Of a DNA stretch of 64,000 nucleotides, positions 17,002 to 25,709 are shown piece after piece. Under the pieces are notes generated by a model, which saw only the letters and a program-made list of their open reading frames with translations, was not told where the DNA came from and ran no database searches. Both the position numbers and the translations under genes were made by a program. Source of the DNA: Gammaproteobacteria bacterium (GTDB lineage Bacteria > Pseudomonadota > Gammaproteobacteria > Steroidobacterales > Steroidobacteraceae); contig CANGOP010000006.1 in assembly GCA_947455595.1 (NCBI GenBank), positions 1 to 64,000 of the forward strand. The letters run 5' to 3'. The stretch's first letter is position 1, and the number at the start of each line of letters is the position of its first letter.

Positions 17002-17288
17002 GTGTGTCATTCCCGACGACAGAAGCATTTAAGGCCTTAGCACGTCGGATTGTTTGGTTTGAAGAACCGGAAGAATCGCTGTCGAACATTCCTCGGTTTC
17101 TGGCCTATGCGTTACGTTACGCGCAACCTGCTGACATGGTCGCGATTCGCGAAGTGCTCAGTGATGACTATATTCTCGAGACGTTGGATCGCTTGCCACC
17201 TGGCATTGTGGATGCCCGCTCATGGGCATACTGGAATTCCAAACTGGGTCGATGGCCAGCGCCACCACCGCCTCAGCGGCAGTTGTAA
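16998..17288 (+). CDS. small partner protein of the AbiEii-like gene
   Basis: 96 residues, starting at a GTG that overlaps the previous stop and follows GGAGAA. It contains RFLAYALRYAQPADM and a PPGIVDARSWAYWNSKLGR tail. I do not recognise a characterised domain; small proteins of this look often accompany AbiEii-type nucleotidyltransferases (recalled, not checked). It may be the antidote or a substrate-recruiting partner. Between folD and the MDR gene this two-gene unit looks like an accessory insertion. Confidence 0.65.
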   Translation: MSVSFPTTEAFKALARRIVWFEEPEESLSNIPRFLAYALRYAQPADMVAIREVLSDDYILETLDRLPPGIVDARSWAYWNSKLGRWPAPPPPQRQL

Positions 17289-17341
17289 TTCAGGTGTCTG
17301 AGTGGCTCTCAGGCCGCAACCTCGCCTAGTTTCGCTGCGAA

Positions 17342-18409
17342 TCAGTCGATACGAACGGCAATTTTTCCGAGGTGCGCTTTGCGCAAGAACGTGGCTTGCG
17401 CCTCGCGTAAGTCGTGCAGTGGGTATGTCCTAGCGACCTGCGGCCGTATCAACCCCGATTCGATCGCGCGAACTAATTCAACGAAGAGCCCGTGCGGTGG
17501 AATCGTACAGCCGTGCAGCGTGAGATCCTTGAGATACAGCGTCCGCAGGTCGAGGTCCACGACCGGACCGGCGATCGCACCGGCCGTTGCGTAGTGGCCG
17601 TGCGGCTTGAGCGCGACTAGACGGTCATTGAAGCCCGCACCGCCCACCACATCGAGCACCACATCGACCGTGTCCGCGCCGACCGCGTCCGCCAGCACGG
17701 CAGTACGGCCCAGCAGCCGATCCGCACCGAGCTCTTGAAGGGCCAGATGCTTCGATTCCTCCGCGATCGCGATGATGCGCGCGCCACGCGCGCGGCACCA
17801 TTGCACGGCCGCTGCCCCCACACCGCCCGATGCGCCGGTGATGACGACAGTCTGACCTGTGCTGACCCCAGCACGGCTGACCATATGCAAGGCCGCCAAG
17901 TAGGAGCACGGGAACGAGGCCAGTTCCAGATCTGAGAGGGGTGATTCGATGTGGACGGCGTTGGCCGAGGGCACACAGGTGTATTGGGCAAAGGATCCCG
18001 GTACATCGGACCCGAAATACAGCGATTGAGCGCCCATCCGGATAATCGGATCAATCAAGATGCGCTCACCGATGCGGCTGGCAGGCACACCGTTTCCCAC
18101 CGCCACAATGCGACCGGCGCCGTCCGCGCCCTGGATGCGCGGGAAGGTGAGCGCGTCGCCCGCCCAGCCCGCATCGGTGGTCTCACTCGGCGAGGCGACG
18201 GTGCCGTCGGTCGAGCCGCTCACCGACTTCGAGTACCAGCCGACCCGAAGGTTGATGTCGGTGTTATTGACGGCCGCACCCCCGAGTCGCACCAAGACCT
18301 CGCCCACGTTCGGGGTGGGGATGGGGACAGGCCGTACTTCCAAGCGATCCAAATCGCCGTGACCGGTGAGCACCATTGCCAGCATCGAGTTTGCAGAGAG
18401 GTCGGACAT
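17342..18409 (-). CDS. MDR-family zinc-type alcohol dehydrogenase / quinone oxidoreductase
   Basis: 355 residues. The N-terminal GroES-like domain (APIPTPNVGEVLVRL equivalent) is followed by a Rossmann domain with VITGASGGVGAAAVQWC, the NADPH-binding loop. The usual catalytic zinc cysteine after the first domain is replaced by NNTD, so it more likely reduces activated alkenes or quinones without zinc. It is divergent from the XRE-cupin regulator, with a shared intergenic region of about 170 bp. The physiological substrate is unknown. Confidence 0.82.
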   Translation of the reverse strand: MSDLSANSMLAMVLTGHGDLDRLEVRPVPIPTPNVGEVLVRLGGAAVNNTDINLRVGWYSKSVSGSTDGTVASPSETTDAGWAGDALTFPRIQGADGAGRIVAVGNGVPASRIGERILIDPIIRMGAQSLYFGSDVPGSFAQYTCVPSANAVHIESPLSDLELASFPCSYLAALHMVSRAGVSTGQTVVITGASGGVGAAAVQWCRARGARIIAIAEESKHLALQELGADRLLGRTAVLADAVGADTVDVVLDVVGGAGFNDRLVALKPHGHYATAGAIAGPVVDLDLRTLYLKDLTLHGCTIPPHGLFVELVRAIESGLIRPQVARTYPLHDLREAQATFLRKAHLGKIAVRID

Positions 18410-18494
18410 GCAGACGGTGTCTCAAGGTCGGAGTCGTGAACCCAGTCTAGGAGGCGGTTGGGGTCCGAACAAGTCAGCGATCCGTTCGAAAAAA

Positions 18495-18517
18495 TGAAAT
18501 TTGGAATAAAAATTTCA
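18495..18517. promoter_or_regulatory. inverted repeat, putative XRE-cupin operator
   Basis: TGAAATTT-N7-AAATTTCA is a perfect 8-bp inverted repeat with 15-bp centre spacing in an AT-rich island, 62 bp before the regulator start and also facing the divergent MDR gene. Symmetry and place suit autoregulation by a dimeric HTH protein. Confidence 0.6.
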
Positions 18518-18578
18518 CGGACATGAATTACAGGCCCGTCGTAAACTCTGCCGTGAAACAGTTTCCGGGGGGAGGGGC

Positions 18579-19199
18579 ATGTCTGACACGGTCACGACGA
18601 GGCTGGACGCAGTTCCTGCCGTTGCGCCCGCTGTGCGCGAGCCGAGCCCCTTGGGCGCGCAGATCCGCGATCTGCGCGAAGCGCGCCGGATGCGCTTGGC
18701 AGAACTCGCGCAGGCCATCGGCAAGTCGATCGGCTACGTCAGTCAGATCGAGCGTGGCCGTTCTGAAGTCTCTATTTCAACGCTGAAGGCCATCAGTGAT
18801 GCCTTGGGCGTCAGCATTAGCTGGTTCTTCCAAGGCTACGATCCGCGTGAGCCCAGTGAGCATGGCTACGTTGTGCGTCGTGAGCACCGCCGCCGCTTGG
18901 ACTTTCCAGGAACCGGTATTGAGGAAGAACTGCTGTCGCCGACCCTTAACGGTGAAGCGGAACTGATCATGAGTCGTTTCGCGCCCGGCGCGCGTAGCGG
19001 CGACGAGCAAGTCTCGCGCATGGCTGAACAGTCGGGCGTGGTCCTCTCCGGAGAACTCGAACTGACCATTCTGGATCGCCGATTTCTGCTCAAGGCAGGA
19101 GATAGTTTTCGAATCAGTCGCGGTGAGCCGTTTACAGCCTGCAATCCGGGCGCCGAGGAATCGGTGTCGCTCTGGGTCATTGCACCGCCTCGTTATTAA
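18579..19199 (+). CDS. XRE-family transcriptional regulator with cupin domain
   Basis: 206 residues. The N-terminal HTH_3 domain (residues about 27-80: IRDLREARRMRLAELAQAIG then SIGYVSQIERGRSEVSI) is followed by a C-terminal cupin_2 barrel (FAPGARSGDEQVSRMAEQSG, VVLSGELELTI, GDSFRISRGEPFTACNP). This is the PuuR/SutR-like architecture in which the cupin senses a small metabolite. It is probably co-transcribed with the two dehydrogenase genes that follow 28 nt later, so a role in sensing an N-methylated amino acid is likely. GGGG at the leader precedes the ATG. Confidence 0.9.
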   Translation: MSDTVTTRLDAVPAVAPAVREPSPLGAQIRDLREARRMRLAELAQAIGKSIGYVSQIERGRSEVSISTLKAISDALGVSISWFFQGYDPREPSEHGYVVRREHRRRLDFPGTGIEEELLSPTLNGEAELIMSRFAPGARSGDEQVSRMAEQSGVVLSGELELTILDRRFLLKAGDSFRISRGEPFTACNPGAEESVSLWVIAPPRY

Positions 19200-19227
19200 C
19201 CCCATCTGAACTCAACGGGTGTTACCT

Positions 19228-21687
19228 ATGTCGATTCCAACGCATGCGAACGTCGTCATCATCGGTGGTGGTGTTGCCGGTTGCTCGGTCGCCTATCACC
19301 TCACCAAGATCGGCGTGACCGATGTGGTGTTGCTCGAGCGCAAGCAACTGACCTGCGGCACCACGTGGCATGCGGCCGGTCTCGTGGGGCAGTTGCGCGC
19401 CACCCGCAACTTGACCGAACTGGCGAAGTACACCGCGACGCTCTACGGCTCGCTCGAAGCCGAGACCGGTCAAGCGACCGGATTCAAGCAAAATGGATCG
19501 GTGAGCGTGGCGAAGACCGAAGCGCGCTTTGAAGAGTTGAAGCGCGGCATGTCGATGGGCAAGTGCTTCGGCTTGGAAGTGGACTTGCTGACGCCGTCGG
19601 ACATCAAGTCGAAGTGGCCGCTCTTGGATCTCACCGACGTTGTCGGCGGCATCTTCCTGCCGAAGGATGGCCAGACGAATCCGATCGATGTGACGCAGGC
19701 CTTGGCCAAGGGCGCCAAGCAACGCGGGGCGAAGATTTTCGAGAACACCAAGGTCACGAAGATTCTCGTTGAGAACGGCCGTGCCGTGGGTGTTGAAACC
19801 GCCGAAGGTACCATTCGCGCCGATACCGTCGTGCTGTGCGGCGGTATGTGGTCGCATGGCCTTGCGGCTGATGTCGGCGTTGCGGTGCCGCTGCATGCCG
19901 CCGAGCACTTCTACATTGTGACGGAACCGCTTGAGGGCGTGCCCTCAAACCTGCCGGTGCTGCGTATCCCGGATGAGTGCGCGTACTACAAGGAAGATGC
20001 AGGCAAGATCCTGATGGGCTGCTTCGAGCCAGTGGCTAAGCCCTGGGGTATGAACGGCATTCCGGAGGAGTTCTGCTTCGACTCCCTGCCGGAGGATTAC
20101 GATCACTTCGAGCCAATCATGAACATGGCGATCAAGCGGATGCCGAAGTTGGCAGATGCCGGTATCCAACTGTTCTTCAACGGACCGGAAAGCTTCACGC
20201 CAGACGATCGTTACTACATGGGCGAGACCCCGGAAGTGAAGGATCTGTTCCTGCTCACCGGCTTCAATTCCGTCGGCATCGCCGGCAGTGGCGGCGCTGG
20301 CAAGGTACTTGCCGATTGGATCGTGCAGCGCCGTCCGCCGATGGATCTCGCCGACGTCGATGTCCGCCGTATCCAACCGTTCCAAAAGAACCGTCGATAT
20401 CTGCATGACCGCACGGTGGAAACCCTGGGTCTGCTCTACGCCATGCACTGGCCGTACTACCAATACCAGACAGCCCGTAACTCGCGGCGCACGCCGCTTC
20501 ACGATCGACTCGTGGCGGCGGGCGCCTGCATGGGTGAATTGGCGGGTTGGGAGCGTCCCAACTGGTATGCCGAGCCGGGATCGAAGCCGCAGTACGAGTA
20601 CTCGTACGGTCGCCAGAATTGGTTCTCGGCGTGCAAGGCCGAGTGCGAAGCGGTTCGCGATACCGTGGGTCTTTACGATGAGACCTGTTTCGCGAAGTTC
20701 CTCGTGCAGGGTCCGGATTCCTTAGCCCTGCTCGACCGCCTGTCGACCTCCAAGGTGGACGTGGCGCCGGGCAAGTTGGTCTATACGCAGTGGCTCAATG
20801 ATTTGGCCGGTATAGAGGCCGATCTCACGATCACTCGCCTTGCGAAGGACGAATTCATGGTCGTCACGGCTGCCGCCTGCCAGACGCGTGATTTGGCGTG
20901 GCTGCGCAAGCACCGCGAGTCGCTGGGCTTGACCAACTGCTGGATTACCGACGTGACGCCGGGTATCGCGATGCTAGGGCTCATGGGCCCCAACAGCCGG
21001 CCCTTGCTTGAAAAGCTCACGGGTGAGGATTTCTCGAACGCGGCCCACCCGTTCGCGTGGTCGCGTGAAGTGGAAATCGGCTACGCCACGGTGCGCGCGA
21101 GCCGCATCACCTACGTGGGTGAACTGGGCTGGGAGTTGTATATGTCCGCTGAGCACGTCCTCGACGTGTATGAGCGCATCATCGCGGCCGGCGGCGAGTT
21201 TGGTCTCAAGCACGCGGGCTATCACTCGATGGCATCCTGCCGCGTCGAGAAGGGCTATCGCAGTTGGGGCCACGATATTGCCGACGAGGACACGCCGATG
21301 GAGGCCGGCCTCTCCTTCACGGTCGCCTGGGACAAAGACGGCGGCTTCATCGGCAAGGAGGCGTTGCTGGCACATCGCGCGAAGGGCGTGCCGACCAAGC
21401 GACTCATTCAGGTCGTCCTCGAAGACGATTCCGAGTCGGCGCCGCTCATGTATCACGAGGAACCCATTATGAAGGATGGTGTCATCGTCGGGTCCATTCG
21501 CTCCGGCGCATGGGGTCACCGCATTGGTAAGTCGATCGGTATGGGCTATGTCGGCTGTGAGGCGGGCGTGACCAAGGATTGGCTGTCGAGCGGCACTTGG
21601 GAAGTGGAAGTGGCCTGCCAGCGCTATCGCGCGCGTGTGCAGTTAGAACCGCTTTACGACCCGAAGAACGAACGGATCAAAGCCTAA
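19228..21687 (+). CDS. dimethylglycine/sarcosine dehydrogenase-like flavoprotein (DMGDH family) 1
   Basis: 819 residues, the length of mitochondrial DMGDH/SARDH. N-terminal FAD domain VVIIGGGVAGCSVAYHL, with the histidine of TTWHAAGLVG that carries covalent FAD in rat DMGDH. From about residue 440 come the FAO_M linker and a GCV_T folate-binding barrel plus GCV_T C-domain (RVEKGYRSWGHDIADEDTP). Reaction type: oxidative N-demethylation with capture of formaldehyde as CH2-THF; electrons probably go to an ETF. The ATG at 19228 is preferred over a GTG at 19219. First of two tandem paralogues behind the XRE-cupin gene. The exact substrate is not readable. Confidence 0.88.
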   Translation: MSIPTHANVVIIGGGVAGCSVAYHLTKIGVTDVVLLERKQLTCGTTWHAAGLVGQLRATRNLTELAKYTATLYGSLEAETGQATGFKQNGSVSVAKTEARFEELKRGMSMGKCFGLEVDLLTPSDIKSKWPLLDLTDVVGGIFLPKDGQTNPIDVTQALAKGAKQRGAKIFENTKVTKILVENGRAVGVETAEGTIRADTVVLCGGMWSHGLAADVGVAVPLHAAEHFYIVTEPLEGVPSNLPVLRIPDECAYYKEDAGKILMGCFEPVAKPWGMNGIPEEFCFDSLPEDYDHFEPIMNMAIKRMPKLADAGIQLFFNGPESFTPDDRYYMGETPEVKDLFLLTGFNSVGIAGSGGAGKVLADWIVQRRPPMDLADVDVRRIQPFQKNRRYLHDRTVETLGLLYAMHWPYYQYQTARNSRRTPLHDRLVAAGACMGELAGWERPNWYAEPGSKPQYEYSYGRQNWFSACKAECEAVRDTVGLYDETCFAKFLVQGPDSLALLDRLSTSKVDVAPGKLVYTQWLNDLAGIEADLTITRLAKDEFMVVTAAACQTRDLAWLRKHRESLGLTNCWITDVTPGIAMLGLMGPNSRPLLEKLTGEDFSNAAHPFAWSREVEIGYATVRASRITYVGELGWELYMSAEHVLDVYERIIAAGGEFGLKHAGYHSMASCRVEKGYRSWGHDIADEDTPMEAGLSFTVAWDKDGGFIGKEALLAHRAKGVPTKRLIQVVLEDDSESAPLMYHEEPIMKDGVIVGSIRSGAWGHRIGKSIGMGYVGCEAGVTKDWLSSGTWEVEVACQRYRARVQLEPLYDPKNERIKA

Positions 21688-21743
21688 GTATTCACTCATT
21701 CGGACAACCAGCGGCGCGATACGCGCCACGGAGCCTAGATCAA

Positions 21744-24167
21744 ATGAAGACGCATGCACGTGTAGTGATCATCGGGGGCGGCGCCGTCGGCGCCAGCGCG
21801 CTTTACCATCTCACCGAACTCGGCGTAACCGACGTCGTTCTGTTGGAGCGGGATGAGTTGACCGCGGGGTCGACTTGGCACGCGGCCGGTAATTGCCCCA
21901 ACTTCTCGACCTCCTGGAACACCATCAAGCTGCAGCGGCACTCGACCAAGCTGTACGCCGAGCTGTCGAAGAAGACCGGCTACGACATCAACTACCACGT
22001 GACCGGCAGTATTCGCATTGCCCACGAAGATGACCGTGTCGATGAGTTCAAGCATGTCGTGGCCCAAGCACGGGCGCAGGGCATCGACTTCCAATTTATG
22101 ACGCCATCGGACGTGGCCAAGATGCATCCGTTCATGAACGTCAGCGATATCAAGGCTGCGCTCTATGACCCGTATGACGGCGACATCGATCCTGCGCAGT
22201 TGACGCAGGCGCTGGCGAAGGGCGCTCGTGATCGTGGCGCTGAGGTGTACCGCAACACCAAAGTCACGGGCATCGAACGGCTCGCCAATGGTGAATGGAA
22301 GATCCTCACCAACAAGGGCGATATCGTCGCCGAGTCCGTGATCAATGCCGCTGGCTACCGCGGTGGCGAGATCGCGGCGATGGTTGGACAGTACCTGCCG
22401 ATCGTCACGCTCTCGCACCAGTACATGGTGACGGAAGATATTCCGGAGTTGGTGGCACGCGGTACGGAACGTCTGCCGCTGGTGCGCGACCCGGATGTCA
22501 GCTACTACCTGCGCCAGGAACGCCATTCCTTGCTGCTCGGCCCTTACGAGTGGGAAGCGCGGGCGCATTGGCTTGACGGTGTTCCGGAAGAGTTTGCCAA
22601 CCAGTTGTTCGAGGATGACCTCGATCGCTTGGGCGACTACATAGAGCGCGCGATCGGGCAGGTGCCGATCCTCGGCAGCGTCGGCATCAAGACGGTCATC
22701 AACGGACCTATTCCGTACGCACCCGACGGCAACCCGCTCATGGGGCCTGCGCCGGGCTTGCCGAACTTCTACCACTGCTGCGCCTTCACCTTTGGTATTG
22801 CGCAGGCCGGCGGCGCCGGCAAGTCGATTGCCGAGTGGGTTGTGAACGGGCACCCCGAATGGGATATGTGGCCGTTCGACCACCGCCGCTACCTGGAACA
22901 CGCCAACCAAAAGTTCACGCTGGCGAAAGCCATCGAGACGTATCAGCACGAGTACGGTATCGGTTATCCGCAGGAAGAACGTCCCGCTGGACGTCCCGCC
23001 AAGGCCTCGCCGCTCTATGACCGCTTGAAGGCCAAGGGCGCCGTCTTTGGTGCCCGCGGTGGCTGGGAACGCGCGGTGTACTTCGCAAAGCCCGGCGATG
23101 CGGGCGGCACGGACACGTCCTTCCGTCGTTGCCACTGGCACGAGGCGGTTAAGCGTGAATGCGAAGCGGTCGAACATCGGGCGGCTGTGCTCGACCTGCC
23201 AGGTTTCACGAAGTTCGAAGTCACGGGTCCGGGCGCAGGTGCCTGGATCGACGGCATGATTACCGGTGTCTTGCCCAAGGAGGGCCGTACGGCGCTCAAC
23301 TACTTCCTGGCGCCCAGCGGCGGGATTGTGACCGAAATGACTGTCACGAATTTGGGCCACGGTAAGTATTGGCTGATCAGCGCCGCGTCGGGCGAGCGCC
23401 ATGACTTGCACTGGCTGCACTCGCACCTGCCGGCCGATGGCTCGGTCACGGTGACCAACGAAACGGCCCGTTACGGCACCTTGATCTTGGTCGGACCGCG
23501 CTCGCGCGACGTCTTGGCCAAGCTCACTGGAGCGGATCTGTCGAACGCGGGCTTCCCGTGGCTCAGCGTCCGCACGATCGAGATCGCCTACACGAAGGCG
23601 CTGGCCTTCCGCGTCAACTACGTGGGCGAACTCGGTTGGGAGTTGCACATCCCGTCTGAGCATGTGGCCTCGGTTTATGAGTTGCTGTTCGAGGCGGGCG
23701 AGGAATTCGGCATTGCCGATTTCGGACTGTATGCGATGGACAGCCTGCGCCTTGAGAAGTGCTACCGGTCGTGGAAGGCGGATCTCACGACGGATTACAC
23801 GCCGTACATGGCGTCGCTGGATCGCTTCGTCAAACTCGACAAGGCCGGTGGCTTTATCGGGCAACCCGCGCTGAAGGCGTTGGCTGAAAAAGGTCCGCCT
23901 GAGCGTTTCGTGCCGCTGATCGTGGATGCCGCGGATGCGGATGCCTCGGCGGTGTCGATCGTCTACCACGGCGACACTGTGGTGGGTCTCGTCACCTCCG
24001 GTGGATTTGGCTACCGCATCAACCAGAGCATCGCGCTCGCCTACGTGCGAACCGATCTCGCGGTCGAGGGCCAGGAATTGACGATCGAGATCTTGGGCGA
24101 GCGTAAGCGGGCCGTTGTCGGCGTCGAGCCGCTCTACGATCCGACCAATGCGCGTCTGAGAGGCTGA
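21744..24167 (+). CDS. dimethylglycine/sarcosine dehydrogenase-like flavoprotein (DMGDH family) 2
   Basis: 807 residues with the same architecture as its neighbour: KTHARVVIIGGGAVGASALY FAD loop, covalent-FAD histidine in GSTWHAAGNCPNF, then the GCV_T barrel and C-terminal barrel (RLEKCYRSWKADLTTDYTP). The N-terminal segment resembles the third paralogue at 30804-33260 (KTHARVVVVGGG) more than the adjacent one, so the tandem pair is not a simple recent duplication. The ATG at 21744 follows GGAG by about 11 nt; the frame is open much further upstream but would run into the previous gene. Likely oxidises dimethylglycine, sarcosine or another N-methyl amino acid, with THF as C1 acceptor. Confidence 0.88.
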   Translation: MKTHARVVIIGGGAVGASALYHLTELGVTDVVLLERDELTAGSTWHAAGNCPNFSTSWNTIKLQRHSTKLYAELSKKTGYDINYHVTGSIRIAHEDDRVDEFKHVVAQARAQGIDFQFMTPSDVAKMHPFMNVSDIKAALYDPYDGDIDPAQLTQALAKGARDRGAEVYRNTKVTGIERLANGEWKILTNKGDIVAESVINAAGYRGGEIAAMVGQYLPIVTLSHQYMVTEDIPELVARGTERLPLVRDPDVSYYLRQERHSLLLGPYEWEARAHWLDGVPEEFANQLFEDDLDRLGDYIERAIGQVPILGSVGIKTVINGPIPYAPDGNPLMGPAPGLPNFYHCCAFTFGIAQAGGAGKSIAEWVVNGHPEWDMWPFDHRRYLEHANQKFTLAKAIETYQHEYGIGYPQEERPAGRPAKASPLYDRLKAKGAVFGARGGWERAVYFAKPGDAGGTDTSFRRCHWHEAVKRECEAVEHRAAVLDLPGFTKFEVTGPGAGAWIDGMITGVLPKEGRTALNYFLAPSGGIVTEMTVTNLGHGKYWLISAASGERHDLHWLHSHLPADGSVTVTNETARYGTLILVGPRSRDVLAKLTGADLSNAGFPWLSVRTIEIAYTKALAFRVNYVGELGWELHIPSEHVASVYELLFEAGEEFGIADFGLYAMDSLRLEKCYRSWKADLTTDYTPYMASLDRFVKLDKAGGFIGQPALKALAEKGPPERFVPLIVDAADADASAVSIVYHGDTVVGLVTSGGFGYRINQSIALAYVRTDLAVEGQELTIEILGERKRAVVGVEPLYDPTNARLRG

Positions 24168-24204
24168 TCTTGCGATTCAGATTCCTTTCTCAATAGTGAG
24201 GAAT

Positions 24205-24485
24205 ATGAACAACCGTCTGGAACATCCACTCGCACAGGCGACGCTAAACCACGAGGGGCAGGTCATACTGCCCCTTGAGGTCTGCTAGTCGCTTGGGGTC
24301 AATCCAAGTCACTGCTCGGGATTCCGTCCGATGGGCGAGGGACGGGTTGAGGTATTCGTGGCGGGCCGGTCGCTGATGCTCTCAAATGTATTTACAAGCG
24401 CATTCGTAGCCCTTCCAAAGCCGCCCTCAGGTTGGATCAAATGGAAGAGGCTATCGTCGCGGGCGGTGTCGGGTCGATTCCCTGA
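24205..24485 (+). pseudogene. AbrB/MazE-type (SpoVT-AbrB) regulator or antitoxin, broken by stop and frameshift
   Basis: Reading from ATG 24205 (GAGG 4 nt upstream) gives the swapped-hairpin signature ATLNHEGQVILPLEV, then an in-frame TAG at 24286-24288, then SLGVNPSHCSGFRPMGEGRV and VEVFVAGRSL. Around 24378-24385 the frame shifts by one base, and the other frame continues LKCIYKRIRSPSKAALRLDQ and MEEAIVAGGVGSIP before a TGA at 24483. The C-terminal DQMEEAI motif is typical of plasmid-type antitoxins of this family. Two lesions make it non-functional. No intact PIN-type toxin follows, so this looks like the remains of a toxin-antitoxin locus. Confidence 0.8.
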
Positions 24486-24584
24486 ACGGCTCTCGCGTGC
24501 GACAGATGCCTGCGGTCAACCTCGCCGAAGAGCTCATGGAATGCTGTGTCCCCATCAGTGGGCAAGCATCCGTCGTCTTCGCAA

Positions 24585-25709
24585 CTAAAGACTCGTCTTA
24601 ATCCGCGTCCACGTACGGGTGACGAGTCGCTCCATGGCGGGTGAAACTTCCGCTGACAGAAACATCCGCTGCTCAATCGCAGGGGTTGGATAGACGGCCG
24701 GATTTTTACGGATGTAGGAGTTGATCAGGTGGTCAGCCGCCCGATTGTCGTTCCCGTAGTAAATATCATTGGTGATCGCCGCGATCGTCTCCGGCTTCAG
24801 AATGAAGTTCAGGAACTCGTATGCCTCGTCCACATGGGCGGAATCGGCAGGGATGAGAAAGGCGGAGTAGTCTGCATTGGTGCCTTCTTTCGGAATCGTG
24901 AAGGCAATGTCCAGATGCAGACCCGCTGCCCGGGCACGGGCTAAGGCCGTGGCGTAATCGCTCGACCATCCCATCGCAATGCAGGTCTCGCCGTTCGCCA
25001 GTGCGTTGATGTACTCGGCCGAATCAAAAGTTCGAATGTAGGGACGTACGGTGAGAATCAGATTCTCTGCCGACTTCATGTCTTCTGGGCGTGTCGAATT
25101 AGGGTCAAGACCCAGATAAACCAGCGCCAGCTGTAACACATCGCGCGATGAATCCAAGAATGTGATGCCACAGTCGGCAAAGCGGCTCGCGATGGCGGGA
25201 TCGAAAATCATCTGCAGACTGTTGACCGGCGCATGAGGCATGCGCGCATGGATCATGCGAGCGTTGTAAGCAAATCCATTTAAGGAGTGCAGGTACGGCA
25301 CGGCGTGTTCGTTGCCCGGATCAAAGCGAGCGTAAAGCTCAAGAACCTTGGGGTCGATGTTCTCAAGACCCTTGAGTCGCGAACGGTCGAGCTTCAAATA
25401 GGCGCCGGCTTTGATCTGACGACTGAAGAGGAGTGTCGACGTTTCGACGACGTCGTATCCAGACCCACCGGCCAGCATTTTGGCTTCGACCGTTGCGTCC
25501 GCATCAAAGGTTTCGTAGTCAACCTTGATGCCCGTCGCCTGCTCGAAATCCGCAAGGGTGTGTTTGCCGATGAAATCGGCCCAGTTGTAGATGCTGACCG
25601 TCCGCTGTGCCGGGTCTTCCCGCGTACAACCGGCCAACAAGAAAAGGCAGGCACAGAATAGAGCGAACGGGTGGGGTATTTGTGCTCCCGCCCGTTCGCA
25701 CCAGCGCAT
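24585..25709 (-). CDS. PotF/PotD-like polyamine-binding lipoprotein, last gene of the sox operon
   Basis: 374 residues. A lipoprotein signal (FALFCACLFLLAGCTRE, lipobox LAGC) is followed by the PotD/PotF fold: VSIYNWADFIGKHTLADFE, GSGYDVVETSTLL, FDPAIASRFADCGITFLDSS and GWSSDYATALARARA. Binds a polyamine or similar cation in homologues. The ATG at 25709 overlaps the soxG stop (TGATG); the longer open frame would lie inside soxG. No permease or ATPase follows within the window, so it is an orphan binding protein tied by overlap to sarcosine oxidase. It could deliver a methylated amine to a transporter elsewhere. Confidence 0.88.
   Translation of the reverse strand: MRWCERAGAQIPHPFALFCACLFLLAGCTREDPAQRTVSIYNWADFIGKHTLADFEQATGIKVDYETFDADATVEAKMLAGGSGYDVVETSTLLFSRQIKAGAYLKLDRSRLKGLENIDPKVLELYARFDPGNEHAVPYLHSLNGFAYNARMIHARMPHAPVNSLQMIFDPAIASRFADCGITFLDSSRDVLQLALVYLGLDPNSTRPEDMKSAENLILTVRPYIRTFDSAEYINALANGETCIAMGWSSDYATALARARAAGLHLDIAFTIPKEGTNADYSAFLIPADSAHVDEAYEFLNFILKPETIAAITNDIYYGNDNRAADHLINSYIRKNPAVYPTPAIEQRMFLSAEVSPAMERLVTRTWTRIKTSL

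Noticed and set aside
21735-23969. 744-codon open frame antisense to DMGDH-like gene 2
   Set aside because: Arg/His-rich translation without recognisable domain, fully inside a conserved coding gene on the other strand.
24254-24275. Hairpin AGGGGCAG / CTGCCCCT as terminator of the DMGDH tandem
   Set aside because: It lies inside the AbrB-like pseudogene reading frame and has no T-tract after it.
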